Under the pieces are notes generated by a model, which was not told the DNA's origin, did no database searches, and saw only the letters and a list, made by a program, of their open reading frames with translations. From Nostoc sp. GT001 (GTDB lineage: Bacteria; Cyanobacteriota; Cyanobacteriia; Cyanobacteriales; Nostocaceae): a stretch of DNA of 33,261 bases. Both the position numbers and the translations under genes were made by a program. This document shows positions 1 to 8,182 of the stretch, in pieces. Numbering within the stretch: position 1 is the stretch's first letter; every line of letters begins with the position of its first letter. The stretch lies in assembly GCF_030382115.1 (NCBI RefSeq), contig NZ_JAUDRJ010000003.1, positions 5,283,550-5,316,810 of the forward strand, read 5' to 3'.

Positions 1-56
1 TTCAATCTAGAATTCAAAATTGGTAATAAACCTATTTGAAATTCCTGTTTACTTTT

Positions 57-527
57 ATGTCGGCAAAGCTGAAATTCTTTTTGATTGTGATATTGAGTAT
101 CTCTGCTACGGCTGGTACTGGAGTTTATATTATTCAGCACCAGCAATCTGCACCGATTGTTGAGACTAGTGATGGGCAAACCCAGCAGATGGGAGCAATA
201 CATCAGTCTCAGGAAGTTGCAGCATTCTCAGAGCGTTCCGATTATCAAACTATACCTTTAGAAAAACTTAACTCATCTCTCCAAGGCAGTAATCCTACTA
301 CCCTTGCCCTGAATGCCTTTGAGGAGATAGCAGTGGGAGGAACGCGAAAGATCGAGGTAGTTTATCCGCAACCAAATCAGGCGTTAGTGACGATTACGCA
401 AATCAAGCGGGGTAATAATTCAGTTGGGACGGTTAAATATCGAGCGGAGATGACAACCTTTGGGCGATCGCTTTTTATTAGCTCACCTCCAGTATGGCAA
501 ATCGTTTGGGCTGGAGTGAGGAGTTAA
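57..527 (+). CDS. small membrane-anchored or secreted protein, unknown function
   Basis: I do not recognise this protein. It opens with a short basic segment and a hydrophobic stretch (about residues 4-25, LKFFLIVILSISATAGTGVY), which reads as a signal anchor or signal peptide. The remaining ~130 residues are polar and probably extracytoplasmic. The frame is also open from a TTG at 36, but the ATG at 57 puts the basic residues directly before the hydrophobic segment and is preferred (156 aa). There is no clear Shine-Dalgarno for either start. The gene is convergent with the YlqD-like gene at 625-1074, with a heptamer repeat cluster between their stop codons. Its upstream neighbour lies outside the window. 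Confidence 0.6.
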   Translation: MSAKLKFFLIVILSISATAGTGVYIIQHQQSAPIVETSDGQTQQMGAIHQSQEVAAFSERSDYQTIPLEKLNSSLQGSNPTTLALNAFEEIAVGGTRKIEVVYPQPNQALVTITQIKRGNNSVGTVKYRAEMTTFGRSLFISSPPVWQIVWAGVRS

Positions 528-624
528 AAGTTAGAAGTTAGGAGTTAGAAGTTAGAAGTTAGGAGTTAGAAGTTAGAAGTTAGGAATTCCAACTCATAAC
601 TCATAACTAATAACTTATAACTCT
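528..624. repeat. short tandem heptamer repeats with inverted arms
   Basis: Directly after the stop codon at 525-527 come about eight heptamers of the form GTTAGAA/GTTAGGA. An AATTCC spacer follows, then complementary-orientation units (CTCATAA, CTAATAA, CTTATAA) up to the next stop codon. The two arms can form an imperfect long hairpin. This matches the STRR repeats known from filamentous cyanobacteria. Its place between two convergent stops suggests it may also end transcription from both sides; that role is inferred. Confidence 0.8.
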
Positions 625-1074
625 CTAAATGTCACCGCGAATTTCTTCTACAACGCCATCGCGTAGAACGATTTCGACTTGCATTTTGCTAATCAGGTTA
701 TCACCGATTTCTACCCGGAAAAAGCCTTCCATTTGGAATTGGTTGACTTCTTGATCTTGCTGGAGAAACTGCACTTGCTGGAGGTTTTGCAGCAACTGAT
801 TTTTCTGCTCTAGAAATTCACTTTTCTTTTGATTGACTTGGAGTTGGATATTGTCAATTTGTTGGAGGGTCTGAGGCCCAGGTGGTTGCAGACTCTGCTT
901 TTGAATTGCCGCGATCGCTCTTTGTCCTTCAACGTCTAGCTGTTGCAGTTGCTGATCGAGTTGATTGATCTGGGTTTGCAGCTGCTGTTGTACTTCCTCT
1001 TTCCAGAGGGGAGTCACAATGACTTTGACGTTAACGACGCGTTTCAGAAGCAAATTAGATTTGGAGACATCCAT
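625..1074 (-). CDS. YlqD-like coiled-coil protein
   Basis: The 149-aa protein has a short N-terminal strand region (LLLKRVVNVKVIVTPLW), then a long Gln/Leu-rich coiled coil at about residues 25-110, and a C-terminal strand region ending in VVEEIRGDI. This order fits the YlqD family, whose function is not established. It lies 42 nt downstream of the acyl-ACP synthetase gene on the same strand, so the two are probably co-transcribed. The C-terminal GDNLISKMQVEIVLRDG stretch fits the strands that close YlqD proteins. The family call is by recognition, without a profile search. Confidence 0.7.
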   Translation of the reverse strand: MDVSKSNLLLKRVVNVKVIVTPLWKEEVQQQLQTQINQLDQQLQQLDVEGQRAIAAIQKQSLQPPGPQTLQQIDNIQLQVNQKKSEFLEQKNQLLQNLQQVQFLQQDQEVNQFQMEGFFRVEIGDNLISKMQVEIVLRDGVVEEIRGDI

Positions 1075-1116
1075 AAATATTTCACGTTCACTCTTTACAG
1101 TTAGCAGGTGGAATGA

Positions 1117-3093
1117 TCAGGCAAACATGCCGTCAATAATATCGCGATAGCGTTCCGTGACGACATGTCGGCGAACTTTTAGTGTTTGTGTCATCAAGCC
1201 ATTTTCGATAGAAAACGGTTCCAGGATGAGTTTAAACGTTCCGATGCGGTCATCCGGTCGATAGCCTGGGCGATTTTGGACTTCCCGATTCAATTCTTGG
1301 CGAAATAAATCCTGGATCATTCTACTCTCGAAGTCAATTTTTTGACTATCTGAGGAAGTCACCTGATCGCCCAGCGTATCCAGCGTTAGATTCTGACTTG
1401 CTGCCCATTTTTCTAAGGCTTCGACATTGGGGACAATTAAGGCTCCCAGGCTGCGCTGATCTTGGCCGATGAGCATAATTTGATCGATGTATGGCGATCG
1501 CAAACACGCATCTTCGATCGGCTGTGGCTCGATGTTTTCCCCGTTAGTCAATACAATCGTATCCTTCGCTCTGCCAGTCAGCACCAAGTCATCTTGTGGT
1601 GTCAGCCAACCCAAATCGCCGCTATCAAACCAACCTTCCGCGTCAATTGCTTTCGCTGTCGCTTCAGGATTTTGGTAATAGCCTTGCATAATCTGCAGGC
1701 CCCTCAACAATACTAAGCCTCGCTTCTCTATTGGTAAAGGCGCTTTTGTCTCAGGATCGACGATTTTAGCTTCTGTAGCCGGGAGTGGTAGCCCTGATGC
1801 GCCAATCAAATTCCGCCAAGGACGCCGTACATGGGTGACAGGAGAAGTTTCTGTCAAGCCATAGCCTTGTAAAATCTGGACGCCAATAATTTCAAAGAAA
1901 TTATCTATGTGTCTAGGAAGCGCACCGCCGCCGCTAATCATCTGCTTAACTTGTCCCCCTGTGGCTTCCCGCACTTTGGCGTAAACCAGCCGTTCTCCCA
2001 AGGCATGGAGGGGTAATAAAGCCGCTGCTATTATCCTAGCTGCTAATCGTTCGATGCCTGAAGCATGAAGATTATTTAAATCTAGTCCCTGAGCAACTCG
2101 CCGCGCTCTAATATATTTTTCACTCATGCCCAATAAAGATTTAATTAGGCGTTGCTTTTTGGCTGGTTGTTCGCGGAACTGCTTTTGCACTCCTTCATAA
2201 ATCGACTCCCACAGGCGGGGTACACCGACCATGTAATTGGGTTTAAATTGTCTCAAATCCCCTTTTACAGAGCGCAAGTTGGTATAAACTTGCGTACAAC
2301 CTTGAGATAGTAGGTAATATTCAACAGTTCGTTCATAGCTGTGCCAAGAAGGCAAGATACTGAGAACTATATCACCCGCATTTGGTTGCAATACTGTGCC
2401 AAAAGTTATCACTTGGTGCATCAAGTTACTATAAGACAGCATTACACCCTTGGGTTTACCCGTAGTACCAGAGGTATAAATTAGAGTTGCCAGAGCGTTA
2501 CGATTTTGCTTGACTGGCACAAAATTATGACTTTTCCCAATTTCGAGTAACTGTGAAAAGTTGAGTACCTTTAGGGTTTCGTCTGTTGGTGGTGCTTCAT
2601 CGGAAAGCAAGATTACCACTTGAATTGGTAAATCTTTGAGGCGGTCTTGGAGTTTTTTAAGTGTTTTTAAATCCTCTACAACGATCGCTATACTGCCACT
2701 ATTGGCGATGATAAACAACAGTTCTTCTTTTTCGGCTTGGGAACTACGCACCGCATCTACGCCTCCAGCAGTCATGATGCCTTGATCGGCAATAAACCAC
2801 CGAGGACTATTGTCAGCAATCAGGGAAATGCGATCGCCTACCTTTACTCCCAACGCCTGTAAACCAGCAGCAAATAGTTGCATTTGCTCTGCCAACTGGG
2901 TATAAGTAATCGCCACTTCGGGTTTACCGTGAGGATTGCGGAGAGCGACAACATCACCAAATCGTTGAGCTGCCAAAGGCCAAATTTCTGGTAGCGATTC
3001 CACATTTGTGTAATCTACCAACCGCTTTAATGCCTGCCGTTCTCGCTCACTGATGTTAGATAAAAAAGAAGACGCGGTTTGGGTTTTTGACAT
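1117..3093 (-). CDS. aas: long-chain acyl-ACP/acyl-CoA synthetase (AMP-forming)
   Basis: A 658-aa adenylate-forming enzyme that activates free fatty acids by ATP-dependent adenylation and thioester formation. Visible motifs: the phosphate-binding loop YTSGTTGKPKG at about 206-216, the SWHSYER segment at 249-255, GYGLTETSP at 410-418, and the GWFDSGDLGW hinge region at 487-496 followed by TGRAKDTIVLTNGENIEP. The long insert between 300 and 400 and the overall length match cyanobacterial Aas-type enzymes, which recycle fatty acids released from membrane lipids onto ACP. Whether ACP or CoA is the acceptor cannot be decided from these motifs; the gene symbol assumes the usual cyanobacterial role. 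The ATG start fits family N-termini. The YlqD-like gene follows 42 nt downstream. Confidence 0.88.
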   Translation of the reverse strand: MSKTQTASSFLSNISERERQALKRLVDYTNVESLPEIWPLAAQRFGDVVALRNPHGKPEVAITYTQLAEQMQLFAAGLQALGVKVGDRISLIADNSPRWFIADQGIMTAGGVDAVRSSQAEKEELLFIIANSGSIAIVVEDLKTLKKLQDRLKDLPIQVVILLSDEAPPTDETLKVLNFSQLLEIGKSHNFVPVKQNRNALATLIYTSGTTGKPKGVMLSYSNLMHQVITFGTVLQPNAGDIVLSILPSWHSYERTVEYYLLSQGCTQVYTNLRSVKGDLRQFKPNYMVGVPRLWESIYEGVQKQFREQPAKKQRLIKSLLGMSEKYIRARRVAQGLDLNNLHASGIERLAARIIAAALLPLHALGERLVYAKVREATGGQVKQMISGGGALPRHIDNFFEIIGVQILQGYGLTETSPVTHVRRPWRNLIGASGLPLPATEAKIVDPETKAPLPIEKRGLVLLRGLQIMQGYYQNPEATAKAIDAEGWFDSGDLGWLTPQDDLVLTGRAKDTIVLTNGENIEPQPIEDACLRSPYIDQIMLIGQDQRSLGALIVPNVEALEKWAASQNLTLDTLGDQVTSSDSQKIDFESRMIQDLFRQELNREVQNRPGYRPDDRIGTFKLILEPFSIENGLMTQTLKVRRHVVTERYRDIIDGMFA

Positions 3094-3322
3094 AACACCT
3101 TACTTAAAGATTTTAAACTGATTATTTTCCAGCTTATTTTGTTATTACGCTACAATATCCATCCTTATTATCCACATACCCTTCTGTGTATGATAATTCC
3201 AGGAATTCCACGTTTATATTTACAAAAATTTATGTTAAAGTTAATTTACATAGAGTGCAAGCAATGATTGTGTTTGCATCTAAGAACAGCGGTCGCCTAT
3301 GTTTCACAGGAGATGATTACCT

Positions 3323-3568
3323 ATGAATTTTATCGACGGCATAATGCTAACGTTGCTCAATATTGCTGCTTGCATAGCGTTACCGAAGATTTTAGCTATC
3401 CTTTTGGCCGATAAAACCAAACTTACTGAAACATTGGCGAATGGTTCCAAATTACAAGCAGCCAAAATTGAACTTACAAGTTTTCCTTATTGTACAGTTT
3501 ACCCAGTAACAGGTAGTCAATACTGCAAATTCAGTCCTGATTTTTGTGCCAAGTGTTCTCCGAATTGA
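3323..3568 (+). CDS. small protein with hydrophobic N-terminus and C-terminal cysteines
   Basis: This 81-aa ORF is not recognised. A good Shine-Dalgarno (AGGAGA at 3308-3313) lies 9 nt before the ATG, and a strong hairpin follows 28 nt after the stop, so the unit looks like a real monocistronic gene. Residues 8-28 are hydrophobic (a possible membrane segment). Four cysteines sit in the last 25 residues (YCTVY, YCKFS, FCAKC), which could bind metal or form disulfides. The gene is convergent with the CVNH gene at 3675-3935. Confidence 0.5.
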   Translation: MNFIDGIMLTLLNIAACIALPKILAILLADKTKLTETLANGSKLQAAKIELTSFPYCTVYPVTGSQYCKFSPDFCAKCSPN

Positions 3569-3596
3569 TGGACTGTTTGTCAGTAAATTATATTTT

Positions 3597-3637
3597 AAAA
3601 TTTAGGTGAGGTAGTTTATCTACCTCACCTAAATTTT
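3597..3637. terminator. bidirectional hairpin terminator
   Basis: A perfect 18-bp stem (3597-3614 with 3620-3637) closes a 5-nt loop (TTTAT). Its core is TTAGGTGAGGTAG. Because the stem ends are A4/T4, a U-rich tail is present on both strands. It lies between the convergent genes at 3323-3568 and 3675-3935 and would serve both. Confidence 0.9.
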
Positions 3638-3674
3638 GGTAACACAACTGACTTTAACGCAGCCTAATGTCTAC

Positions 3675-3935
3675 CTATAAATAGCGCAAAACTCCATTCC
3701 CATTGAATATTCCCCGAATCAGAATTGATGTTGATCTATATGTGCCATTAATTCTGCGGCAACTTGCCGTTAAGGTAGCTCCAGTAACCCTAATATTCCG
3801 ACAGGAAGCTGGATAACTACTAGAATCAGTGGGTGCTGCAAAAGCAGGATTAATAGGAATTGTAGCTATGATTGCACCACAAGCTGCCAGAGTCATTAAA
3901 CGTGGTGAACGACTTAGCTTTGCAAGATAAGACAT
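3675..3935 (-). CDS. secreted single-repeat cyanovirin-N-like (CVNH) protein
   Basis: An 86-aa precursor with a signal peptide (about 1-33, ending INPAFA before APTDSS). The mature ~53 residues align with one half of a cyanovirin-N homology domain: SCRN at the start, TGATLTASC, RINGTYRSTSI, and the closing NGNGVLRYL, which corresponds to the dGxLkW end of a CVN repeat. The cysteines C45 and C59 are 14 residues apart, the spacing of the first-repeat disulfide in cyanovirin-N. Canonical CVNH lectins carry two such repeats and bind high-mannose glycans. Here the frame stops at TAG after one, and the same frame reads only six more codons. It may act as an oligomer or be a truncated lectin. Confidence 0.72.
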   Translation of the reverse strand: MSYLAKLSRSPRLMTLAACGAIIATIPINPAFAAPTDSSSYPASCRNIRVTGATLTASCRRINGTYRSTSILIRGIFNGNGVLRYL

Positions 3936-4357
3936 GAGTATTATCCTTTGATAAATTCAGTTTTATTGCCCTTCTTTTCCGTGAAAAAGGACAAGATAAA
4001 TACTAGCACCAAATGTGTTAAATAATTAATTGGGAAAATTTAAAATATATCATTGTGAGTACAACATTCGCGTGGTGTCTCATAGAGAAGCAATCACAAA
4101 GATTTTAACAGTTTTAACTTTTGTTAAGGAGTTAGCTTACAAGTTTACTGATGCTTGAAGTAGGATGCCCTAGCAATCTTTTATATCTCTGAATAAAGAA
4201 AAATAAAATGATGATTTGGAATCTTTTTCAAAGCCTTGCTTTATCTCCAAAATCTAATTCAGTCTTATATTTTACTCATAAAATTAAGTATCACTTATGA
4301 TTTTTACGCCGCTATTTACCTCCTGTTAAACGAATTGTATCAAACCTATAGCTTGTT
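3936..4357. other. 422-nt intergenic region, no gene seen
   Basis: AT-rich spacer upstream of the CVNH gene (minus strand) and downstream of the methyltransferase gene, which ends at 4358. I see no ORF with family features, no strong hairpin and no RNA gene. It must hold the CVNH promoter, but I could not pick a confident -10/-35 pair. Confidence 0.5.
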
Positions 4358-5317
4358 TTAAAAACTTTGGTAGATATACAGCGAAGAAGTTGTATTGAAA
4401 TCTATTTCTTTCGGTTCATTTTCATCCTCATTAGTATTTTTAAATAGGACTGTAAATGCACCAGCACCTAACCTGTCTTGAGGAAATATTCGATAACAAG
4501 GCATCGTCGTTAAATGCGATTGATATTTGGCTAAATTACTAATTTTTATCGCTTCAAATTGGGGAAAGCGTTCCACAAACCATTCACAAACTTGCTCATT
4601 TTCTTCGGGCGAATATGTGCAAGTCATATAAGCAAGATAGCCTTGTGGTGAAACAATTTTAGCAGAGTTAGCTATAATGCGCTTTTGCCGATTTGCACTC
4701 TTGTTAATAGCAGTTGGGTGAAAACATCCGGGTGCTTTTTCACCTTTGGCAAGTAAAGATTGTCCAGTACACGGAGCATCTACTATGACTAGATTGCTAG
4801 AGCCGGGAAACATTTCGGCAAATATGCTCGAATCTCGATTAACCACTGCGTTAGGGCTAACCTGACAACGCTTCAAGTTAGAAATTAGCATTCCTAGACG
4901 TTTGCCAATTACTTCATTACTGATGAGTAATTCAGGTTTTAAAGCTCTCCAAGCGAAGATACTTTTACCTCCCGGTGCGGCACACATATCAAAAACTAAA
5001 CGCACCGACTCAGGAATAGCTAACAAAGTAGTAGCTGCAAACACCGAAGAAAAATCTAAACAATAGAAATATCCTTTTTCATGCAAGGGATGCTTACCAG
5101 GTTTTTCTCCCAGAGATAAGCGGTCTATAAATTGTGGTTGCCAAGCTGTTGGTGTTTCCACTATTAAAGGTGCAATATCTGGCTTTTCTTGACACCAAAT
5201 AATACTAGGTGAAAAAGGCTGAGGATTCATTAAAGCCTCAATAAATTTTTCTTGCTCATCTAGATTAGCGAACAAACGCCGCGAGACTTTAAGTAATAAA
5301 TTAGAAGGTTTTTCCAT
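4358..5317 (-). CDS. RsmB/NOP-family rRNA cytosine-C5 methyltransferase
   Basis: A 319-aa class I SAM-dependent RNA m5C methyltransferase. It shows the SAM-binding motif CAAPGGKS at 112-119, the PC motif DAPCTGQ at 180-186 (C183, product-release cysteine) and the TC motif MTCTYSPEEN at 231-240 (C233, the expected nucleophile). Both catalytic cysteines of the family are present, so it should be active. It is shorter than Escherichia coli RsmB or RsmF: it lacks an NusB-like N-domain and a long C-terminal extension. The likely substrate is 16S rRNA, but the exact cytosine cannot be read from sequence. It stands alone on the minus strand, divergent from the DUF2157 gene. Confidence 0.88.
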   Translation of the reverse strand: MEKPSNLLLKVSRRLFANLDEQEKFIEALMNPQPFSPSIIWCQEKPDIAPLIVETPTAWQPQFIDRLSLGEKPGKHPLHEKGYFYCLDFSSVFAATTLLAIPESVRLVFDMCAAPGGKSIFAWRALKPELLISNEVIGKRLGMLISNLKRCQVSPNAVVNRDSSIFAEMFPGSSNLVIVDAPCTGQSLLAKGEKAPGCFHPTAINKSANRQKRIIANSAKIVSPQGYLAYMTCTYSPEENEQVCEWFVERFPQFEAIKISNLAKYQSHLTTMPCYRIFPQDRLGAGAFTVLFKNTNEDENEPKEIDFNTTSSLYIYQSF

Positions 5318-5332
5318 GTAGATAATGAGTTA

Positions 5333-5395
5333 TCAATTACGAATTACGAATTAGGTTGCCGAGCGAAGCCGAGGTACGAATTACGAATTAGTACG
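5333..5395. repeat. TACGAATTA-type dispersed repeat
   Basis: Two blocks of tandem TACGAATTA flank a short GC-rich insert (GAGCGAAGCCGAG). The same module reappears at 19422-19545 and partly at 21467-21478, so it is a dispersed family within this window. Confidence 0.7.
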
Positions 5396-5525
5396 TTGTA
5401 TCTAAATCAAAATCAAACTGTTACACAAGAACAATGTAATTAAGGCTTTTGGCTTCATACTCAAAATATAATGACCGCCATTGGGAACGCAATGGCCAAG
5501 CTACCCCACTGCACCGGAGAAGGTC

Positions 5526-6944
5526 ATGTTTTTAGATAGTTTTCAGGACAAATTACGCAAACAAGCACAATTATGGAGGGATGAAGGATTAATTAGTTCT
5601 TCGCAGTATGAGCAGATAGCAGAACGTTATCAATTTAAAAACCTGGAAGCTGCTGCACGCGATCGCAACAAAGCGATCGCGATCGCAATCGGTAGCATAC
5701 TTTTATGCTTAGGCATAATTACCTTTGTATCAGGAAACTGGCAAGGAGGATCGCGAGAAGTCAAATTTATTCTGATGATGAGTTTGTTTTTTGCGATCGC
5801 CATCACTGGATTTTACAGCTGGAGACCACCTGAAGGAAAGAAACCAGAACGAAGCAAACGCTTACTAGGAGAGGGGTTACTAATTTTAAGCGCCTTCATC
5901 TTCGGTGCAAATTTACTGCTGATGGCCCAGATGTTCAATATCATCGGTTCAGCTTCCCAACTGTTTCTCGCCTGGGGATTTGGTGTTGTAGTCATGGCCT
6001 TCAGTTTGTCCTTGAATTCTTTAGGAATTCTGTCAATTGTCCTTGTGGAAATCGGCTACTGGACTGGACTAGAAGACTTATGGTACGCTTCAGGTGAGCT
6101 AACTTGGTCGCGGCTAGTAGTGCAGCATTTGCCTTTGTTAGCATGGCTGGTATTTGTACCCTTAGCCTACTTCTGTCGTTCCCGTTGGATTTTTGGTCTA
6201 GCAGCCTTTGTTTTTGCTAGTTCCTTACAAGCTAACCTTAATCCTCTGCCACTGCTAAATTATGCTGATATAGCCCCTTGGGTGGCATCTTTTGCTTTTA
6301 CACTGCCACCTGCATTATTCTGGAGTTACGATGATTTACTCTTTCCAACCATAAATTACAGATTGTTTCAATCTCTAGCCCGTAATTTAGCGTTGTTAAG
6401 CTTTGGCATCGTCTTTTACGTTTTGTCTTTTCGTTGGGTCTGGGAATCTCCTGATTATAGTTTTAATCAGCCAACGAATTTGACAAACTTATTTGAGTCT
6501 CTGCCGATCATTGATTTGGGGATTCTCAGCGGCTTGGCGGTTTTACAATGGTTGTTTCTACTGCGCCAAAGAAATAACCCTCCGCGCCGGGAAGTGATTT
6601 TCACAACTGCTGTCATTAGTACATTTCTTGTCTTTATTGCAATAGTACCTTTTTGGCATCAAACTATCAGCCGGATTGATGAACTTGGCATTTTTATTTT
6701 CAATGTACTTCTTGCAACATTAGCCTGGGGACTAATTCAAGAAGGATTGAAATTAAGCAACAGAAGTTCCTTCTGGGGCGGTATGCTGTTAGTAACACTG
6801 CAAATTATCAGTCGCGTGCAGGAGTACGACACCGACTTACTTTTTAAGTCGCTAGTCTATGTCCTGTGCGGTTCTGCTTTAATTAGCGCTGGACTCTGGT
6901 TTGAACGCCGCCTACCCGGTGGTAGCTCTGCAAGTAAAAAGTAG
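5526..6944 (+). CDS. DUF2157 polytopic membrane protein
   Basis: A 472-aa membrane protein. A cytosolic N-terminus (LWRDEGLISSSQYEQIAERY) carries the DUF2157 signature, and about twelve hydrophobic segments follow from residue 50 to the end. The frame is open from a TTG at 5481, but GGAGAAGG at 5516-5523 lies just before the ATG at 5526, which is the clear start. The C-terminus is basic (ERRLPGG...KK). DUF2157 proteins have no assigned activity and commonly neighbour GDYXXLXY-family genes; one follows here at 7176-7886. Three HIP1 octamers crowd positions 5659-5686 and encode the start of the first membrane segment. Confidence 0.85.
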   Translation: MFLDSFQDKLRKQAQLWRDEGLISSSQYEQIAERYQFKNLEAAARDRNKAIAIAIGSILLCLGIITFVSGNWQGGSREVKFILMMSLFFAIAITGFYSWRPPEGKKPERSKRLLGEGLLILSAFIFGANLLLMAQMFNIIGSASQLFLAWGFGVVVMAFSLSLNSLGILSIVLVEIGYWTGLEDLWYASGELTWSRLVVQHLPLLAWLVFVPLAYFCRSRWIFGLAAFVFASSLQANLNPLPLLNYADIAPWVASFAFTLPPALFWSYDDLLFPTINYRLFQSLARNLALLSFGIVFYVLSFRWVWESPDYSFNQPTNLTNLFESLPIIDLGILSGLAVLQWLFLLRQRNNPPRREVIFTTAVISTFLVFIAIVPFWHQTISRIDELGIFIFNVLLATLAWGLIQEGLKLSNRSSFWGGMLLVTLQIISRVQEYDTDLLFKSLVYVLCGSALISAGLWFERRLPGGSSASKK

Positions 6945-6960
6945 GGCAAAAGATGAAAGA

Positions 6961-7075
6961 ATTCAGGAGTCAGAATTCAGGAGTCAGAATTCAGGAAAAG
7001 TTCACTTAATTTAAAATTGAATGATTCCCAACTCCTAACTCCTAACTCCCAACTCCTAACTCCTAACTCCTAACT
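6961..7075. repeat. 14-mer and heptamer tandem repeats
   Basis: ATTCAGGAGTCAGA is repeated 2.5 times from 6961. A second block from about 7029 consists of CTCCTAA heptamers in the opposite sense. The two blocks are partly complementary (AGGAGT versus ACTCCT) and could fold. The repeat lies inside the 231-nt gap between the DUF2157 and GDYXXLXY genes. Confidence 0.8.
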
Positions 7076-7175
7076 AAAAATCTCTGTGCGTCAAAGTTTT
7101 TAAAGTTTCTCTGCGTCAGTCCTAATCTCATTACTTTTAACCTCCTCAAGACCTCTGCTTTGTAGGACTACGCTC

Positions 7176-7886
7176 ATGAATAATACTTCTTCTGAATCTA
7201 AGAATAAACCCTTGTCTCCTGAAGCCGAATTTTCCAGTAAGGTGACTTTTCGGGATTACTTGATTGCTACTGAACAAAAATCGAATAAGCCCTTGCCTTT
7301 TTGGCGGTTACTAGCTCCCCTGGCGCTGCAAACAGGGCTAATTATGGCAGTACCAGCCCAAGCAGTTTATACAGACGTAACAGGTAAGACGGTGATTTTA
7401 CAAACCGTACCTGTAGACCCTAACAATGCGATCGCAGGTAACACCTTAGCGTTAGATTACAACATCTCTCGTACCTCAAATTTGAGCAGACTACCTGGTT
7501 GGCAAACATTAGTCAGCAAAGGTCGTGGAAGCGGCAGGAGATTGCCTGAAGGAACTAATATTTACGTGACTTTGCAAGAGCAATTCTCTACTGGGCGCGG
7601 TGTTCCGAGAGCTTGGAGACCGTTACGAGTAAGTAGCGATCGCCCCACAACTCTTAGAGCCAATCAGGCAGCCTTAAAAGGTGTTTATCAGGATGGTTCC
7701 GTTAACTACGGCTTAGAAACATATTACATCCCAGAAAACCAACGGCAGCAGATTCGGAACGACTTACAAGCCCAACGCGCCCGCAGAGGACAAGTACCAC
7801 CTATTGTGGTCAAGGCGAAAGTAGATCCACAAGGTAAGGCTGTGCCAGTTAGTATGTGGGTGCGCGATCGCAACTATCGTTTTTAA
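7176..7886 (+). CDS. GDYXXLXY-family protein
   Basis: A 236-aa protein. A polar N-terminus (1-39) precedes one hydrophobic segment (about 42-63, ending VPAQA), then an extracytoplasmic domain. Residues 88-95 read GNTLALDY, a variant of the family motif GDYxxLxY (D to N, Y to T). The later YGLETYYIPENQ matches the conserved 'GiEryFvPEg' segment. Family members are usually encoded beside DUF2157 or DUF4401 membrane proteins, as here, so the two probably form a complex or share a membrane role; this partnership is inferred. AGGA lies about 9 nt before the ATG. A strong hairpin follows the gene. Confidence 0.8.
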   Translation: MNNTSSESKNKPLSPEAEFSSKVTFRDYLIATEQKSNKPLPFWRLLAPLALQTGLIMAVPAQAVYTDVTGKTVILQTVPVDPNNAIAGNTLALDYNISRTSNLSRLPGWQTLVSKGRGSGRRLPEGTNIYVTLQEQFSTGRGVPRAWRPLRVSSDRPTTLRANQAALKGVYQDGSVNYGLETYYIPENQRQQIRNDLQAQRARRGQVPPIVVKAKVDPQGKAVPVSMWVRDRNYRF

Positions 7887-7938
7887 GCTGTTAAGCAAAT
7901 AAACAGTGCATATTTACACCACGCCAGTTTGGTCTTTG

Positions 7939-7973
7939 AAATTCTGAGCGCCGACTTCCGACGCTCAGAATTT
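7939..7973 (+). terminator. rho-independent terminator after the GDYXXLXY gene
   Basis: A perfect 12-bp stem (AAATTCTGAGCG at 7939-7950 with its complement at 7962-7973) closes an 11-nt loop and is followed by T-rich sequence (TTTTCTGTTT). It lies 53 nt after the stop codon and should separate the upstream pair from the protease gene at 8183. Confidence 0.85.
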
Positions 7974-8182
7974 TCTGTTTGTCATTAGATATTTGCTGAA
8001 AAAGAATATAGAGACGTAGTAATGCTACGTCTCTACAAAGGTTCTATAACAAGCATATTTATTTTCATCGGATGTCTTATATATCGCCCACATTTAAAAT
8101 AAAATAGCACTTGATTATGGCAGAGACTCAAAGCAGTATATTTAGAGTAAGATTATCAGCAAGTTTTATTTGCTGATAATAT

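Noticed and set aside
36..56. TTG start for the first gene
   Set aside because: The ATG at 57 gives a normal signal-anchor N-terminus; the TTG adds seven hydrophobic residues and has no ribosome site.
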